The notes: a model not told the origin generated them from the letters alone. A stretch of DNA of 41,891 nucleotides from Candidatus Omnitrophota bacterium (GCA_903944345.1 CAJARJ010000001.1:76339-118229); one strand, 5' to 3'; shown: positions 26,569 through 36,687, counted from the stretch's first letter. Made by a program: numbers and translations.

Positions 26569-27255
26569 CTATTTCCCCTTGGGCCGATAAAACAGTTTCC
26601 ACGGATTGGCCTTGAGATCCGCCGTCATTTCCGAAAGATTGTCAAACACACTCGCATCCGTCAGAAATTTCCCAAACGTTCCCTCGGAACGGCTCAGTTT
26701 GCCGGAAAGCAACGCCCAGTCGGAAAGGATCGACGCCAATGCTTTCCTGTTTTCCTCATTCAATATGCCGTCGTTGACCGAGACAAGGACTTCTTCCGCC
26801 TTGCGCCCGACAGACGAAAGCTGACGCATGACACTCTCCATCGGAACAGGATCATCCCCGGTGAAAACTGCGCCCGCCGGAACCGGATCCGTTGAAATCC
26901 CGGGCAAAATCTCGAGATATTTCTCCCCCATCAAACCCAGCTGATTGACCATGAAGCGTGAGTCCCCGGGAAGCGGAACATCAGAAGGAAGCCAAGCCTC
27001 AACCTCAACCAGCACACGCCCTTCATGGGTATCGAAATACGCCCGGATATCCCGCACATGCCCGGCGTCTACTCCGGCCAGACGAACCGGAGCGTTCCGG
27101 CGCAGGCCATTGGCATACGAAAAGACCACCCGGTACACTTTCCCGTCAGAAAATACAGAGAAATCACTGACCGCAAAAACAAATGCCAGAAGGAGTACGA
27201 CCCCCGTCAACACAAAAGCGCCGACCTTGAACTCCAGTCCCGTCTCGCGTGGCAT
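26569..27255 (-). CDS. mlaD: MlaD-like MCE-domain lipid transport protein
   Basis: This is a 228-residue MCE protein with one N-terminal membrane anchor (about 12-32) and a single MCE beta-domain (about 38-115, with NGLRRNAPVRLAGVDAGHV and GLMGEKYLEI as the pore-loop region). MlaD hexamers form the periplasmic ring of the Mla phospholipid transporter. The C-terminal part (about 130-228) is helical and longer than the E. coli MlaD tail, perhaps a short needle-like extension. AAGGAG stands six bases before ATG. It lies 10 bases behind mlaF and before radA. MlaC, MlaA and MlaB are not present in the window. Confidence 0.92.
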   Translation of the reverse strand: MPRETGLEFKVGAFVLTGVVLLLAFVFAVSDFSVFSDGKVYRVVFSYANGLRRNAPVRLAGVDAGHVRDIRAYFDTHEGRVLVEVEAWLPSDVPLPGDSRFMVNQLGLMGEKYLEILPGISTDPVPAGAVFTGDDPVPMESVMRQLSSVGRKAEEVLVSVNDGILNEENRKALASILSDWALLSGKLSRSEGTFGKFLTDASVFDNLSEMTADLKANPWKLFYRPKGK

Positions 27256-27265
27256 GCTTTTCTCC

Positions 27266-28039
27266 TTATTTAAGATGTCCGAATTTCAGACTTTCGTCGT
27301 CTGTGATCGGTCCGGACGAATTGCCTTCGATAAACTGCCGAACCACAGGATGATGCGAATTACGAATCTCCTCTGGTGCGGCATCCGCAATGACCTGCCC
27401 GTGATAAAACATGGCAATCGAGTCCGCCAGGCGATAGGCCGCCGACATGTCATGCGTAACTACAATGGAGGTGACCCCCAAACGGTCGCGCATTCCGTTA
27501 ATAAGACGAATCAGAGCGTCCGCCGTAACCGGATCGACCTCGCTGGTCGGCTCATCATAAAGAATGATTCTTGGCTCCATGCACAAGACGCGTGCCAGCG
27601 AAACACGTTTGCGCATGCCTCCGGAAAGCTGGGAAGGCATCATGTCCTCAACCCCTTCCAAACCCACCAGAGATAAAGCCCGGGCAACCCGCCCCCCTCG
27701 CTCCTGCCTGGAAATATTCATAAACTCGTCAGTCACAAACGCGACATTGTCCCCGACGCTCATAGAATCAAACAGAGCCCCGTTCTGGAACACCAGGCCA
27801 ATCTGCTTGCGCAGTGTATCGTACTGTCTCTCCGGCATCCCGACAACTTCCTGTCCCGCAATCCGGATGCTCCCGCTGTCGGGCCGCAAAATGCCGACAA
27901 TAGATTTAAGCAAAACACTTTTACCGACACCGGAACGTCCGATAACAACCTTGGTCTCGCCTTCACGCACAGACAAACAAAGCCCGTTAAGAACCGGCAC
28001 CGAATCAAATGTCTTGAACAGATTCTGTATTTCAATCAT
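27266..28039 (-). CDS. mlaF: MlaF-like ABC transporter ATPase
   Basis: The ATPase of the Mla-type transporter has Walker A GRSGVGKS (34-41), signature LSGGM (138-142) and Walker B RIILYDEPT. The D-loop reads SEVDP, where most ABC proteins have a small residue plus LDP. I start at ATG 28039 because MIEIQNLFKTF is the usual family N-terminus and GAGTGG precedes it; a GTG at 28048, adjacent to the mlaE stop, would add three residues. It is between mlaE and mlaD, the order seen in many diderms. Confidence 0.93.
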   Translation of the reverse strand: MIEIQNLFKTFDSVPVLNGLCLSVREGETKVVIGRSGVGKSVLLKSIVGILRPDSGSIRIAGQEVVGMPERQYDTLRKQIGLVFQNGALFDSMSVGDNVAFVTDEFMNISRQERGGRVARALSLVGLEGVEDMMPSQLSGGMRKRVSLARVLCMEPRIILYDEPTSEVDPVTADALIRLINGMRDRLGVTSIVVTHDMSAAYRLADSIAMFYHGQVIADAAPEEIRNSHHPVVRQFIEGNSSGPITDDESLKFGHLK

Positions 28040-28048
28040 CCGGGCCAC

Positions 28049-28837
28049 TCAGATATTAAAAACAAAATAAAAAATAAAAGTGAAGAAACAGTCCGAAGCG
28101 ATGATCAGGACAAACGAACGCACCACCGCAACCGTGGTGGCCCGGCCGACCCCGTCCGCGCCACCGCGAACTTTCAGTCCTTCCAGACAACCGACCAGCG
28201 CGATGATCATGGCGAAAAACAGCGTTTTGATCAACCCCGTCAGGATATCCTTGGGCACCAGAGCATCACAAACCATCTGCCAGTAAAGATACCCGTCGAG
28301 AGACAGCTTGAAATAACAGATCACAAACCCGCCGACAATCCCGATCACTGTGGCAAAAAACGCCAGCAGGGGAAGCATCACGACCAGAGACAAAAACCGG
28401 GGCACCGCCAGATATTTCAGCGGATCCACCGCAAAAGCCTTGAGCGCGTCCACCTGTTCGGTCGCCACCATGCTGCCAATCTCGGCTGTAATGCCAGCTC
28501 CGATCCTGCCGGCGACAATAAGTGCCGTTAAAACCGGAGCCAGTTCCCTAGCCATGGAAACCGCGATAACTTTCGGAATATATATCTCGGCCGACATCTG
28601 CATCATGAGATAGGCCATCTGCAGGGCAATAATAATCCCGATAAAGAAAGCCACCAGCGAGGAAATAAAAAAACTGCCCAGCCCGACCCGACGGGCCTGT
28701 ATCAGAAAACGATACCAGTGCAGCGGCGTGGTGAAAAGCAGAAACATAATCCGCCCCCACAAAACAGCCAGCTCTCCGACATAAACAATAAAAGCCGTCA
28801 AACGGTCGCCAGCCCGGGCCAGTAAAGGCAGTGTCAT
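28049..28837 (-). CDS. mlaE: MlaE-like ABC transporter permease
   Basis: MlaE is the membrane subunit of the MCE transporter, placing or extracting phospholipids at the inner membrane. This 262-residue product shows five or six helices and the family stretches TAEIGSMVATEQVDALKAF (about 114-132, with conserved E-x-x-A-L/Q-x-x-A) and a C-terminal GLKVRGGADGVGRATTVAVV (split as GLKVRGGADGVG and RATTVAVV) that contacts the ATPase. It begins two bases after the AsmA-like gene ends. Confidence 0.93.
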   Translation of the reverse strand: MTLPLLARAGDRLTAFIVYVGELAVLWGRIMFLLFTTPLHWYRFLIQARRVGLGSFFISSLVAFFIGIIIALQMAYLMMQMSAEIYIPKVIAVSMARELAPVLTALIVAGRIGAGITAEIGSMVATEQVDALKAFAVDPLKYLAVPRFLSLVVMLPLLAFFATVIGIVGGFVICYFKLSLDGYLYWQMVCDALVPKDILTGLIKTLFFAMIIALVGCLEGLKVRGGADGVGRATTVAVVRSFVLIIASDCFFTFIFYFVFNI

Positions 28838-28839
28838 GG

Positions 28840-29811
28840 TCAGAATCCTATGCTTTTCTGGATACCCAGAAACGCCGAAGCATCCCCCCGGTCGTCCTTG
28901 AGCAGCAGGTACTTTAGCTCGGTCACACTGTTATCCTCAGTCTGCATCCGTTGCAGAACCCAACCTCTGCGATCACGCTCCTCGCTGACAACCGGCGATC
29001 GCCGGAGACGGGCGGCCTGTGCGCCCAGATTATGCCAATCCGAAAAATCCAATCTGCCGGAAATCCTGACCCCGGCTCTTCCGGCTGGCACGACAAGCGA
29101 TTCCAGCAATTCAAGCTGCGGATAGGTGCCGACAAACTGCAAACCGATACTGTCATAGAACAAGGCTCCGAAAGAACCGTTGGCCGCACTCAACCGCCCC
29201 TGAATACGAGGGACGCGCAACGCTCCGGAAACCTGCAGATTGGCCGCCACAGTTCCCGTCACGCCAGCCAGCGGTAAGCCGGAACCAAGACCGGCTATAC
29301 GACAGACATGCTCAAGTTCAACCGGCAACAACTCCACAAAAAAACCTTCGGTGGAATTCTCCGCCAGATCAATAGTTCCTTTTGCCGACAGAACCCCGCA
29401 GGAAAACTCTTCCAGATCCAGCTGTTTCCCGCGCACAACAAAAACAGCACGCAGATCCCTCACCGGAAAAGAGTTAACCATCATATCGTAACCGGAAAGC
29501 CGTCCGGTCAGACGACTTTCCGTGCCTGTGTCTTTGTCCAGAATAAGATCAAGAGCCAAACGGCCGGCCAGATCATATCCGCCGGCTTTCATGTGGCGAA
29601 TATCGCCGTCCAGAGACAAACGTGAACTGCCCAGACCCCGGGCTTCCAGAACAAGCAAGGGCAAGCCTTCCCCCCTGAGAGCCAGGCCAAGAGAACCTTC
29701 CCTCCAGTCAAGCTCTCCCTCAAAAGCAAATACGGTCGAAGCACGGGCGCTTGAAGCTCCGGGCAACAGCCAGAACAAGCCAAAAGCTAGAACAGCCGCT
29801 GCAAAACGCAT
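28840..29811 (-). CDS. AsmA/TamB-like periplasmic protein, tentative
   Basis: I do not recognise this 323-residue protein with certainty. A signal peptide (to about residue 25, ASSARA) is followed by a beta-rich sequence with repeated short strands, such as LSLDGDIRHM, GYDLAGRLALDL, SRLTGRLSGY, AKGTIDLAEN, ANLQVSGALR and RIQGRLSAANGSFG. This pattern is reminiscent of the AsmA/TamB/YhdP superfamily, whose long beta-grooves carry phospholipids across the periplasm. It ends LGIQKSIGF with a terminal phenylalanine. The gene sits between clpC (stop-start TGATG) and mlaE (two-base gap), so a role as the periplasmic component of the Mla-type system is plausible but inferred. Confidence 0.5.
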   Translation of the reverse strand: MRFAAAVLAFGLFWLLPGASSARASTVFAFEGELDWREGSLGLALRGEGLPLLVLEARGLGSSRLSLDGDIRHMKAGGYDLAGRLALDLILDKDTGTESRLTGRLSGYDMMVNSFPVRDLRAVFVVRGKQLDLEEFSCGVLSAKGTIDLAENSTEGFFVELLPVELEHVCRIAGLGSGLPLAGVTGTVAANLQVSGALRVPRIQGRLSAANGSFGALFYDSIGLQFVGTYPQLELLESLVVPAGRAGVRISGRLDFSDWHNLGAQAARLRRSPVVSEERDRRGWVLQRMQTEDNSVTELKYLLLKDDRGDASAFLGIQKSIGF

Positions 29812-32240
29812 CAGACAAAAGAGAGCTTGTCGTTATCCGGACGCACCGTAACCTGGCTGCCTTCCTTGAAAGTCCCCGAAATAATCGCCTCCGACATAGG
29901 ATCTTCCAGATAACGCTGGATTGTCCTTTTAAGCGGACGGGCACCGAACACCGGATCAAAACCTTTCTCGATCAGAAAATCGATGGCTTCCGGAACAAAA
30001 ACCAGATCAATCTGCTTCTCCTTGAGCCGTCCGCGCACCGCCGCGATCTCCAGATCAATAATCTTGTAAAGATCGGCCTTGGTGAGCGAATGGAAAACAA
30101 TACTGTCATCCACACGATTGAGAAATTCCGGCTTGAAAGCCCGCTTGACCTCGGTCAGAATCTTGTCCTTCATCTGGTCGTAACCTTCCGACTCCTTCTG
30201 CGTAACAAAGCCAAGTCCACCCTGTTTGCGCAACAGATCAACACCGAGATTGGAAGTCATCAAAATAATGGTATTGCGAAAATCAACCGCCCGGCCAAGA
30301 CTATCGGTCAGACGCCCTTCCTCGAGAACCTGCAGAAGGATGTTAAACACATCGGTATGCGCTTTTTCGATCTCGTCGAGCAAAACCACCGAATACGGAC
30401 GCCGACGCACCTTCTCGGTCAACTGTCCGCCTTCTTCATAGCCGACATACCCGGGAGGCGCTCCGACCAGGCGCGAAACATTGTACTTGTCCATATACTC
30501 CGACATGTCAATCTGGATAAGCGCGTTCTGGTCTCCAAACATAAATTCGGAAAGAGCCCTGGCCAGAAGAGTTTTACCAACACCCGTAGGCCCAAGGAAT
30601 ATAAAAGACCCGATAGGCCGACGCGGATTTTTAATGCCGGCACGCGAACGGCGCACCGCACGCGCGATAGCCGAAATAGCTTCTTCCTGTCCGATAACCT
30701 GACGAGAAAGATGTTCTTCCATCTTGAGCAAACGCTCACTTTCCTTCTCCTCAAGACGAATCAGGGGCACTCCGGTCCACTGTGAAACAACGCGCGCAAT
30801 GTCATCAAGTCCGATCACGATATGCACACTGTCACGGCTGGACACCCATTCCGCGCGGCGTTTTTCAAGCGCTTCGCGCACCTCTCGTTCGCGGTCGCGC
30901 AGCCTCGCGGCTCCCTCGAAATCCTGGCGCTTGATGAAAGACTCCTTCTCCTTGCGCAAAGACTCGATTTCTTCCTCCATCTTCTTGATATCATCGGGAA
31001 CAACCATGGCTTTCAGCCGGACGCTGGCCCCGGCCTCATCGATAATATCCACCGCCTTGTCCGGAAGAAAACGGCCGGTGATGTAGCGGTCAGAAAGCTT
31101 GGCCGCCGCTTCCAGAGATTCGTCGGAATACTTGACCCGGTGATGGGCCTCGTATTTGTCGCGCAAGCCCTTGAGAATCAAGGCTGTTTCGTCAACCGAC
31201 GGAGGATTCACCTGTATGGTCTGAAAACGACGCTCGAGCGCCGCATCTTTCTCGATATTCTTGCGATACTCGTCAAGCGTGGTCGCTCCCACACACTGAA
31301 TCTCGCCGCGTGCCAGCGCAGGCTTGAGAATGTTGGCGGCATCCACCGCCCCCTCGGCCGCCCCGGCACCGACGAGCGTATGCAATTCGTCGATAAAAAG
31401 AATGATCTTGCCGCTGCGCTTAAGCTCTTCCATAACCGCCTTGATACGCTCCTCGAACTGGCCGCGATATTTGGTTCCGGCAATCATCATGGCCAAATCC
31501 AGCACCACAATGGTTTTCTCGCGCAGGATTTCGGGAACATCTCCGGCCACAATCTGCTGGGCCAGCCCCTCGACAATAGCCGTTTTCCCGATACCTGCCT
31601 CGCCCAGAAGAACAGGATTATTCTTCATGCGACGGGAAAGCACCTGAATGACGCGCTCGATTTCGTTCTTGCGGCCGATCACCGGATCCAGCTTGCCATC
31701 CTTGGCGTATTTGTTGAGATTGCGTCCGTAAGCATCGATAGCAGGGGTCTTGCTGGGTGATTTCTGCGCCTGCTCGGCCTGCTGCTGGGCATGCCCGGGA
31801 ATTCCGCTGCCCAAAAGCTCCATAACCTCGTTACGCAACTTCCCCAGATCCAGTCCCAGATTGAGCAGGACGCGATAGGCCATCCCCTCCCCTTCCTTGA
31901 CCAGGCCCAGTAACAGATGCTCGGTGCCGATATAATTGTGCCCCAGTGCGCGAGCCTCCTCGGCAGACAGTTCCAAAGCTTTCTTGGAACGCGGCGTAAA
32001 GGGAATGTCCCCGACCACCTGGGTCTGGGGTCCGGGTTGAACCAGTTTTTCCACTTCGATACGAATGGATTCCAGGTCGACTCCCAGTTTCTGCAACACC
32101 GCCGAAGCCACTCCTTCGCCCTCGCGAATAAGCCCCAGCAGCAGGTGTTCGGTTCCGATATAATCATGGTTGAAGCGACGAGCTTCTTCCTTGGCAAAAA
32201 CAATGACTTTTCTGGCACGTTCCGTAAAACGATTAAACAT
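29811..32240 (-). CDS. clpC: ClpC AAA+ unfoldase
   Basis: ClpC is the AAA+ unfoldase that feeds substrates to ClpP; in Firmicutes it recognises arginine-phosphorylated proteins. The 809-residue product has two Clp-N repeats (about 3-145), AAA domain one with GEAGIGKT (213-220), a middle region with a UVR segment (about 418-455), and AAA domain two with GPTGVGKT (550-557). The frame extends to 32291, but ATG 32240 has a near-perfect TAAGGAGG five bases upstream and the conserved [10 protein letters not shown] start. It follows mcsB by 10 bases. Its stop overlaps the AsmA-like start as TGATG. ClpP is not in the window. Confidence 0.97.
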   Translation of the reverse strand: MFNRFTERARKVIVFAKEEARRFNHDYIGTEHLLLGLIREGEGVASAVLQKLGVDLESIRIEVEKLVQPGPQTQVVGDIPFTPRSKKALELSAEEARALGHNYIGTEHLLLGLVKEGEGMAYRVLLNLGLDLGKLRNEVMELLGSGIPGHAQQQAEQAQKSPSKTPAIDAYGRNLNKYAKDGKLDPVIGRKNEIERVIQVLSRRMKNNPVLLGEAGIGKTAIVEGLAQQIVAGDVPEILREKTIVVLDLAMMIAGTKYRGQFEERIKAVMEELKRSGKIILFIDELHTLVGAGAAEGAVDAANILKPALARGEIQCVGATTLDEYRKNIEKDAALERRFQTIQVNPPSVDETALILKGLRDKYEAHHRVKYSDESLEAAAKLSDRYITGRFLPDKAVDIIDEAGASVRLKAMVVPDDIKKMEEEIESLRKEKESFIKRQDFEGAARLRDREREVREALEKRRAEWVSSRDSVHIVIGLDDIARVVSQWTGVPLIRLEEKESERLLKMEEHLSRQVIGQEEAISAIARAVRRSRAGIKNPRRPIGSFIFLGPTGVGKTLLARALSEFMFGDQNALIQIDMSEYMDKYNVSRLVGAPPGYVGYEEGGQLTEKVRRRPYSVVLLDEIEKAHTDVFNILLQVLEEGRLTDSLGRAVDFRNTIILMTSNLGVDLLRKQGGLGFVTQKESEGYDQMKDKILTEVKRAFKPEFLNRVDDSIVFHSLTKADLYKIIDLEIAAVRGRLKEKQIDLVFVPEAIDFLIEKGFDPVFGARPLKRTIQRYLEDPMSEAIISGTFKEGSQVTVRPDNDKLSFV

Positions 32241-32250
32241 TATGTCCTCC

Positions 32251-33306
32251 TTAAGGCATGGATTGCAATTTGTCACGAATAACTCCGGCACGCTTGGTGT
32301 CGCGCTCCAGAGTATTAAGTTTCTTTCCCTCGATCTTCTGTAAATGCGCCGGTTGGGTCATGATAAAAAGTTCATTGAGAATCTTGTGATCCAAACCGTT
32401 GAGAATGCCGACATCCATGCCCAGCCGCACCATGGACAGCTGTTCGATGGTTTCCTGGCTCGAGATGATCCGGGCATTGCGCAGAATGCCCCAGGCTCGC
32501 CAGATCTTGTCTTCCAGCACCGCACGATTCTGCACCAGTAAGACCTGGCGGGCCTGTTCTTCCTGTTCGATAATCTGCCGAATAAGGCCGTTAATATTCT
32601 GGATAATATCCGCCTCGGAATGTCCGAGGGAAACCTGGTTTGAAATCTGATAGAAATTACCTATCGCCTGCGTTCCCTCACCGTAAAACCCCCGGGAGGC
32701 AAAACTCAGTTTGGCAATCGCCGCCAGAACCTTGTTGATCTGCCGGGTCATGACCAAAGCCGGAAGATGCAGCATGACCGAGCCGCGCATGGCCGTGCCC
32801 GTATTGGTCGGGCAGGCCGTAAGAAAACCCCAGTCCGGCATGAAAGCAAAAGCCAATTTCTCCGAGAGTGCCGTATCAATACGATCAATAGCCTCCCACG
32901 CCCCGTTGAGGTCAAAACCGGAATGCAGGACCTGAATGCGCAAATGATCTTCCTCGTTGATCATAACCGAAAGCGATTCCTCGCGCGACACAACCAGTCC
33001 CTTGCCGGCAGGAGAGGCCGCGTGATCATGGCTCATCAGGTGCCGCTCCACCAGAAACTGGCGGTCAATATTATCCATCTCGTTAAGAGAAAACAACGTC
33101 GTGTCCGCGAACAGGGGAATCTCGCGAACCGCGGCACTGACAGTGCGCAGCACTTCATCCAGGATTTTCTTGTCGGCCCGGTTTGTAAAAGGAAACGCCA
33201 CCAGATTCCTGGCCAGACGAATACGCGAGGAAAGAACAATATTGGCGCCCGGACCTGTTCCGCGCAGCCATTCTCCCGTATGAAAAATCAGATCATTAAG
33301 TTCCAT
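32251..33306 (-). CDS. mcsB: Protein-arginine kinase McsB
   Basis: McsB phosphorylates arginine side chains, marking proteins for ClpCP. It belongs to the guanidino-kinase fold. SSRIRLARN (26-34), NEEDHLR (116-122) and [16 protein letters not shown] with Cys164 match the phosphagen-kinase catalytic elements. Length is 351 residues. The C-terminal domain lines up with known McsB proteins. It starts three bases after the mcsA stop and is followed by clpC. The repressor CtsR, which normally heads this operon in Bacillus, is missing. Confidence 0.96.
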   Translation of the reverse strand: MELNDLIFHTGEWLRGTGPGANIVLSSRIRLARNLVAFPFTNRADKKILDEVLRTVSAAVREIPLFADTTLFSLNEMDNIDRQFLVERHLMSHDHAASPAGKGLVVSREESLSVMINEEDHLRIQVLHSGFDLNGAWEAIDRIDTALSEKLAFAFMPDWGFLTACPTNTGTAMRGSVMLHLPALVMTRQINKVLAAIAKLSFASRGFYGEGTQAIGNFYQISNQVSLGHSEADIIQNINGLIRQIIEQEEQARQVLLVQNRAVLEDKIWRAWGILRNARIISSQETIEQLSMVRLGMDVGILNGLDHKILNELFIMTQPAHLQKIEGKKLNTLERDTKRAGVIRDKLQSMP

Positions 33307-33309
33307 GTA

Positions 33310-33849
33310 TCATCCATTTTGTTCCAGCTCGCGGATTCGATCCCTCAGCTGTACAGCCTGTTCAAAATCCTCGTTCCGAATGGCTTCCTGCAAACGTGCC
33401 CGCAGGGATTCCAGTTCATTCGGCTCTTCACCTGCAACCGGATCGGCAGACGGCCCGGAGTCCGAAGGTTTCCCGGTAACGGCCATTAAACCGTCTCCTT
33501 GCGGATGCTTGCCCAGATGCACACTGGAGCCATGAATCTTTTTTAACAACACTTTAAGCTGTGCCTGGAAAGCCTGGTAACAATGCGCACAACCAAAACG
33601 CCCGAATTTCCGGAAATCCTCGTAACTAAGACCGCACACCGGGCAACTGACCGAAGACTTGCGGACTTCCGGAATCTGCTTGCCAAAATCCGTCAGGCCA
33701 GCCAGCAGGTCGGCCAGGCCGAACTGTTGCTCCATAACCTGGCTCTGCTCGCGCGCGCAGTCCTCGCACAAGTGCAGTTCCATGGCTTTACCGTCCACAA
33801 TTTCGGTCAGATGCACAGTAGCTTTCTTGGCACACTTGTCGCATTTCAT
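33310..33849 (-). CDS. mcsA: McsB activator McsA
   Basis: McsA is the zinc-binding activator of McsB. This 179-residue protein has four CxxC pairs (C3/C6, C28/C31, C69/C72, C87/C90), the internal HLGKHP motif, and a C-terminal UVR domain (about 143-178) that can contact ClpC. Its ATG shares its A with the ilvE stop (TGATG). As a small zinc-finger protein with no DNA-binding partner CtsR nearby, its role here is most simply the McsB-ClpC pathway. Confidence 0.95.
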   Translation of the reverse strand: MKCDKCAKKATVHLTEIVDGKAMELHLCEDCAREQSQVMEQQFGLADLLAGLTDFGKQIPEVRKSSVSCPVCGLSYEDFRKFGRFGCAHCYQAFQAQLKVLLKKIHGSSVHLGKHPQGDGLMAVTGKPSDSGPSADPVAGEEPNELESLRARLQEAIRNEDFEQAVQLRDRIRELEQNG

Positions 33850-34715
33850 CAGAACTTTACTCCGTCTTTGCGCGTCTGCGCGTGAAACAGTTTGAGCAAT
33901 TGACCGGTCACCGGCCCGGGAACTCCCTCGCCAATAACACGCCCGTCAATCTTGACAACCGGAATAAGCTCGGCGGCCGTTCCGGTCAAAAATATCTCCT
34001 CGGCATTGTACAGTTCGTGCCGGGTAATAAGCGCTTCAGAAACTCTGAGGCCGCATTCTTTTTCGGCCAGCTCCATGACCGCGTCGCGGGTAATGCCGCG
34101 CAACCGGCCCTGGGCGGGGGTGGTTAACGCCCCCTTCTTGACCATAAAAATGTTATCTCCCGTGCACTCGGCCACATAGCCGCTGCCATCGAGCAAAATG
34201 GCCTCGCTGACCCCGGCATTGTTCGCCTCGATCTTGGCCAGGATATTGTTAAGGTAGTTCAGCGACTTGAGCTGGGGGTTAATCGCCTCCGGATGATTGC
34301 GCACCGTGGGCACCGTCACAATCGCCAGCCCGTCACGATAAAAAGCCTCGGGATAAAGCGTAATCTTGTCGGCTATAATAAAAATATTGGGGCCGTTCTT
34401 GCACTTGCGCGGATCAAGCCCGAGATCACCGTCGCCGCGAGTCACCACCAGACGAATATAGGCATCCCGCAAGCCGTTGGCTTTCAAAGTATCGATCACA
34501 GCACCTATCATCTGCTGTTTGGACATACCGATGTCAATCATCAAAGAATGACATGTTTCAAAAAGCCGGTCGATATGCTGTTCCAGACGAAAGACCACTC
34601 CGTCGTAAGCCCGAATGCCCTCGAAAGCGCCGTCGCCATATAACAACCCGTGGTCAAAAACCGAAACCCGGGCATCTTTCTGTTCAACCAGCTTGCCGTT
34701 AAAATAAATCTTCAT
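33849..34715 (-). CDS. ilvE: Branched-chain amino acid aminotransferase
   Basis: This class IV PLP aminotransferase makes or degrades valine, leucine and isoleucine. Family marks are DHGLLYGDGAFEGIRAY (21-37), VVTRGDGDLGLDP (90-102) and the PLP lysine K150 in NPQLKSLNY. A D-alanine aminotransferase role is possible in this family, but the sequence fits IlvE better. I start at ATG 34715 with AGGAG eight bases upstream; the frame reaches 34757. At 288 residues it heads the run ilvE-mcsA-mcsB-clpC, where a Bacillus operon would have ctsR. A predicted promoter lies at 34744-34749. Confidence 0.92.
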   Translation of the reverse strand: MKIYFNGKLVEQKDARVSVFDHGLLYGDGAFEGIRAYDGVVFRLEQHIDRLFETCHSLMIDIGMSKQQMIGAVIDTLKANGLRDAYIRLVVTRGDGDLGLDPRKCKNGPNIFIIADKITLYPEAFYRDGLAIVTVPTVRNHPEAINPQLKSLNYLNNILAKIEANNAGVSEAILLDGSGYVAECTGDNIFMVKKGALTTPAQGRLRGITRDAVMELAEKECGLRVSEALITRHELYNAEEIFLTGTAAELIPVVKIDGRVIGEGVPGPVTGQLLKLFHAQTRKDGVKF

Positions 34716-34743
34716 TGCCGTCACTCCTGATTTTAATGCCCCT

Positions 34744-34749
34744 ATTATA
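34744..34749 (-). promoter_or_regulatory. Consensus -10 box ahead of ilvE-mcsA-mcsB-clpC
   Basis: The minus strand carries TATAAT at 34744-34749, with an expected start near 34737 and a 22-base leader to the ilvE ATG. A good -35 box is missing at 17 bases; TTGTGG at 15 bases is the nearest candidate. It lies in the 85-bp gap downstream of lolD, suggesting a separate transcript for the proteostasis and Mla genes. No CtsR or CIRCE operator sequence is visible. Confidence 0.4.
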
Positions 34750-34800
34750 TTCAGCAAACTTTATCCACAAATCCAAATATGTTTTTTCAACACCGGCTCG

Positions 34801-35478
34801 TCAAAGGATCTGACCGTCTTTCATGCGCACAACCCGTCCGCAGCGAACCGCAACCCGCTCATCATGAGTCACAATGACAAACGCCTGGCCGGCACGCTCG
34901 TTAAGCGCCATAAGAAGGTCAATAACCGCCTCGCCGGTAACCGAATCCAGATTGCCGGTAGGCTCGTCGCACAACATGACTTTCGGGCGATTAATCAGAG
35001 CCCGGGCAATCGCCACACGCTGCTGTTCGCCGCCGGAAAGCTGGTTGGGCTTGTGATCAATCCGGGACACGAGCCCTACTTCCCGTAATGCCGCCACCCC
35101 CGCCTCGATCAGTTCAGGAGAAGCCCGGCGGAAGCCCTTGCGGATAAAAACCGGAAGAAGCACATTGTCCAAAGCATTAAGCTCCGGCAACAAATGATAA
35201 AACTGGAACACAAAGCCGATATCATGATTGCGAATTCCGGCCCGGCCGGCATCGTTAAGCGAATACAAATCCTTGCCTTCCATGATCACCCGCCCGCGAT
35301 CGGGAGCATCCAGTCCGCCCAAAATATGCAAAAGAGTCGATTTGCCGGCCCCCGACGGACCGGAAATAGCCAGCACTTCGCCCGGTTCAATCGACAAGTC
35401 GATTCCTTTAAGGACGTCCAGACGCTTGTTGGTGTCCGTATAGGACTTAAAAACGTTTTCAACCTTCAGAACAGGCAT
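34801..35478 (-). CDS. lolD: Lipoprotein-releasing ABC ATPase LolD
   Basis: LolD powers extraction of lipoproteins from the inner membrane. It has Walker A GPSGAGKS (40-47), signature [15 protein letters not shown], and Walker [12 protein letters not shown]. At 225 residues it fits the LolD/MacB-ATPase group. Its pairing with the lolC-like permease (nine-base gap) supports a Lol role over a FtsE or MacB role. It starts after GAGG with five-base spacing. Confidence 0.94.
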   Translation of the reverse strand: MPVLKVENVFKSYTDTNKRLDVLKGIDLSIEPGEVLAISGPSGAGKSTLLHILGGLDAPDRGRVIMEGKDLYSLNDAGRAGIRNHDIGFVFQFYHLLPELNALDNVLLPVFIRKGFRRASPELIEAGVAALREVGLVSRIDHKPNQLSGGEQQRVAIARALINRPKVMLCDEPTGNLDSVTGEAVIDLLMALNERAGQAFVIVTHDERVAVRCGRVVRMKDGQIL

Positions 35479-35487
35479 ATCAACCTC

Positions 35488-36687
35488 TTAATAGCGCAAA
35501 GCTTCCACCGGCTCCAGTGCCGAAGCCCTGGCCGCAGGATAAATGGTGGCCAGATAACTGATCAGAACCGCACTGCCGCAGATAAGCAGCACATCACTTA
35601 ACTGTATGGCCACCGGAAGATGATCAATATAGTAAATAGTCTTGGGTAATTTAATCAACTCAGTTTCCTTGAGAATATAGGCTATCCCCATCCCCGCGGC
35701 CAGTCCCCAAAAAGTCCCAATCATGCCCAGGGCCAATCCATAAAGTGTAAAAATACGCCGGATCGCACTGGCGGGTACCCCGATAGCCTTGAGCACCCCG
35801 ATATCCTTAGTCTTGGAGGTAACCGTCACAATAAGCGTGCTGATAATATTGAACGCCGCCACCAGGACAATCAGAGTCAAAATAACAAACATGGCAAATT
35901 TTTCCAGATTAAGCGCAGCGAAGAAATTTTCATTCTGCTCGATCCAGGTGCGAATTTCATAAGAAAAACCCAGCGCCTTAAGAAACTCCTTCTTGACCAG
36001 TGGAGCCTCGTCCACATTACGCAAGCGCACAGCAAGACCGGTGGCCAGATCAGGTGAAAGGTCAAAAATGCGTTGGGCATTTGCCAGTGGCATCAGCACC
36101 AGATTGCGATCATAGTCATACATCCCGGACTCAAAAACCGCCGCAATCCGGAAATTGTGCCGCCAACCGCTACCGGCCACACCGGAAACCGGAGAGAGCA
36201 GCGTTATCCGGTCACCCGGCTTGAACCCGTAATAACGGGCCAGCTCTTGCCCGACAACAATCTCGTCCTTTTTAAGGGAAGAAATCGTATAGCCATCCTT
36301 GAGATAGCGATTGATCAGTGTCACCGAGCCTTCACGGGAAGGATCTACGCCGCGCAGAACCATTCCGTACGCTTGACTGCCATGTTCCAGAAAAACGTTG
36401 CCGTGAACATAAGGAGTAATGCCTTCAACCGCCGGCATATCCGCCAGCCTGGCCCGCAGGGCCTCGAAATCCTTGACCCCGGATGGCCTTTCAATCAGGA
36501 TATGCGCACTGGTGCCAATAATCTTGTCCTTGAGCTCCCGGTCAAACCCGCTCATGACACCGATCACCACGATCAGGGCAGCCACACCAATGGCAATCCC
36601 CAGAATGGAAACAAGATTGATCAGGCTCAGGAATCTTTCTTTCCTCGCCATCAAATAACGGTAGCTCAGCCAATATTCGTAGGTCAT
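35488..36687 (-). CDS. lolC: Lipoprotein-releasing permease (LolC/LolE family)
   Basis: This inner-membrane permease, 399 residues, has one N-terminal helix (about 22-45), a periplasmic MacB-like domain, and three C-terminal helices. Motifs: YLMARKERFLSLINLVSILGI at the start (residues about 11-31, key RKERFLSLIN), and VTSKTKDIGVLKAIGVPASAIRRIF (about 288-312) near the end, which couples to LolD. Only one LolC/E-type gene is present, so the permease is probably a homodimer. It overlaps lysS by four bases (ATGA). No classical LolA or LolB is present in the window. Confidence 0.92.
   Translation of the reverse strand: MTYEYWLSYRYLMARKERFLSLINLVSILGIAIGVAALIVVIGVMSGFDRELKDKIIGTSAHILIERPSGVKDFEALRARLADMPAVEGITPYVHGNVFLEHGSQAYGMVLRGVDPSREGSVTLINRYLKDGYTISSLKKDEIVVGQELARYYGFKPGDRITLLSPVSGVAGSGWRHNFRIAAVFESGMYDYDRNLVLMPLANAQRIFDLSPDLATGLAVRLRNVDEAPLVKKEFLKALGFSYEIRTWIEQNENFFAALNLEKFAMFVILTLIVLVAAFNIISTLIVTVTSKTKDIGVLKAIGVPASAIRRIFTLYGLALGMIGTFWGLAAGMGIAYILKETELIKLPKTIYYIDHLPVAIQLSDVLLICGSAVLISYLATIYPAARASALEPVEALRY

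Noticed and set aside
34750-34800. CtsR or CIRCE heat-shock operator upstream of ilvE-mcsA
   Set aside because: Neither the GGTCAAA direct repeat nor the TTAGCACTC inverted repeat is present.
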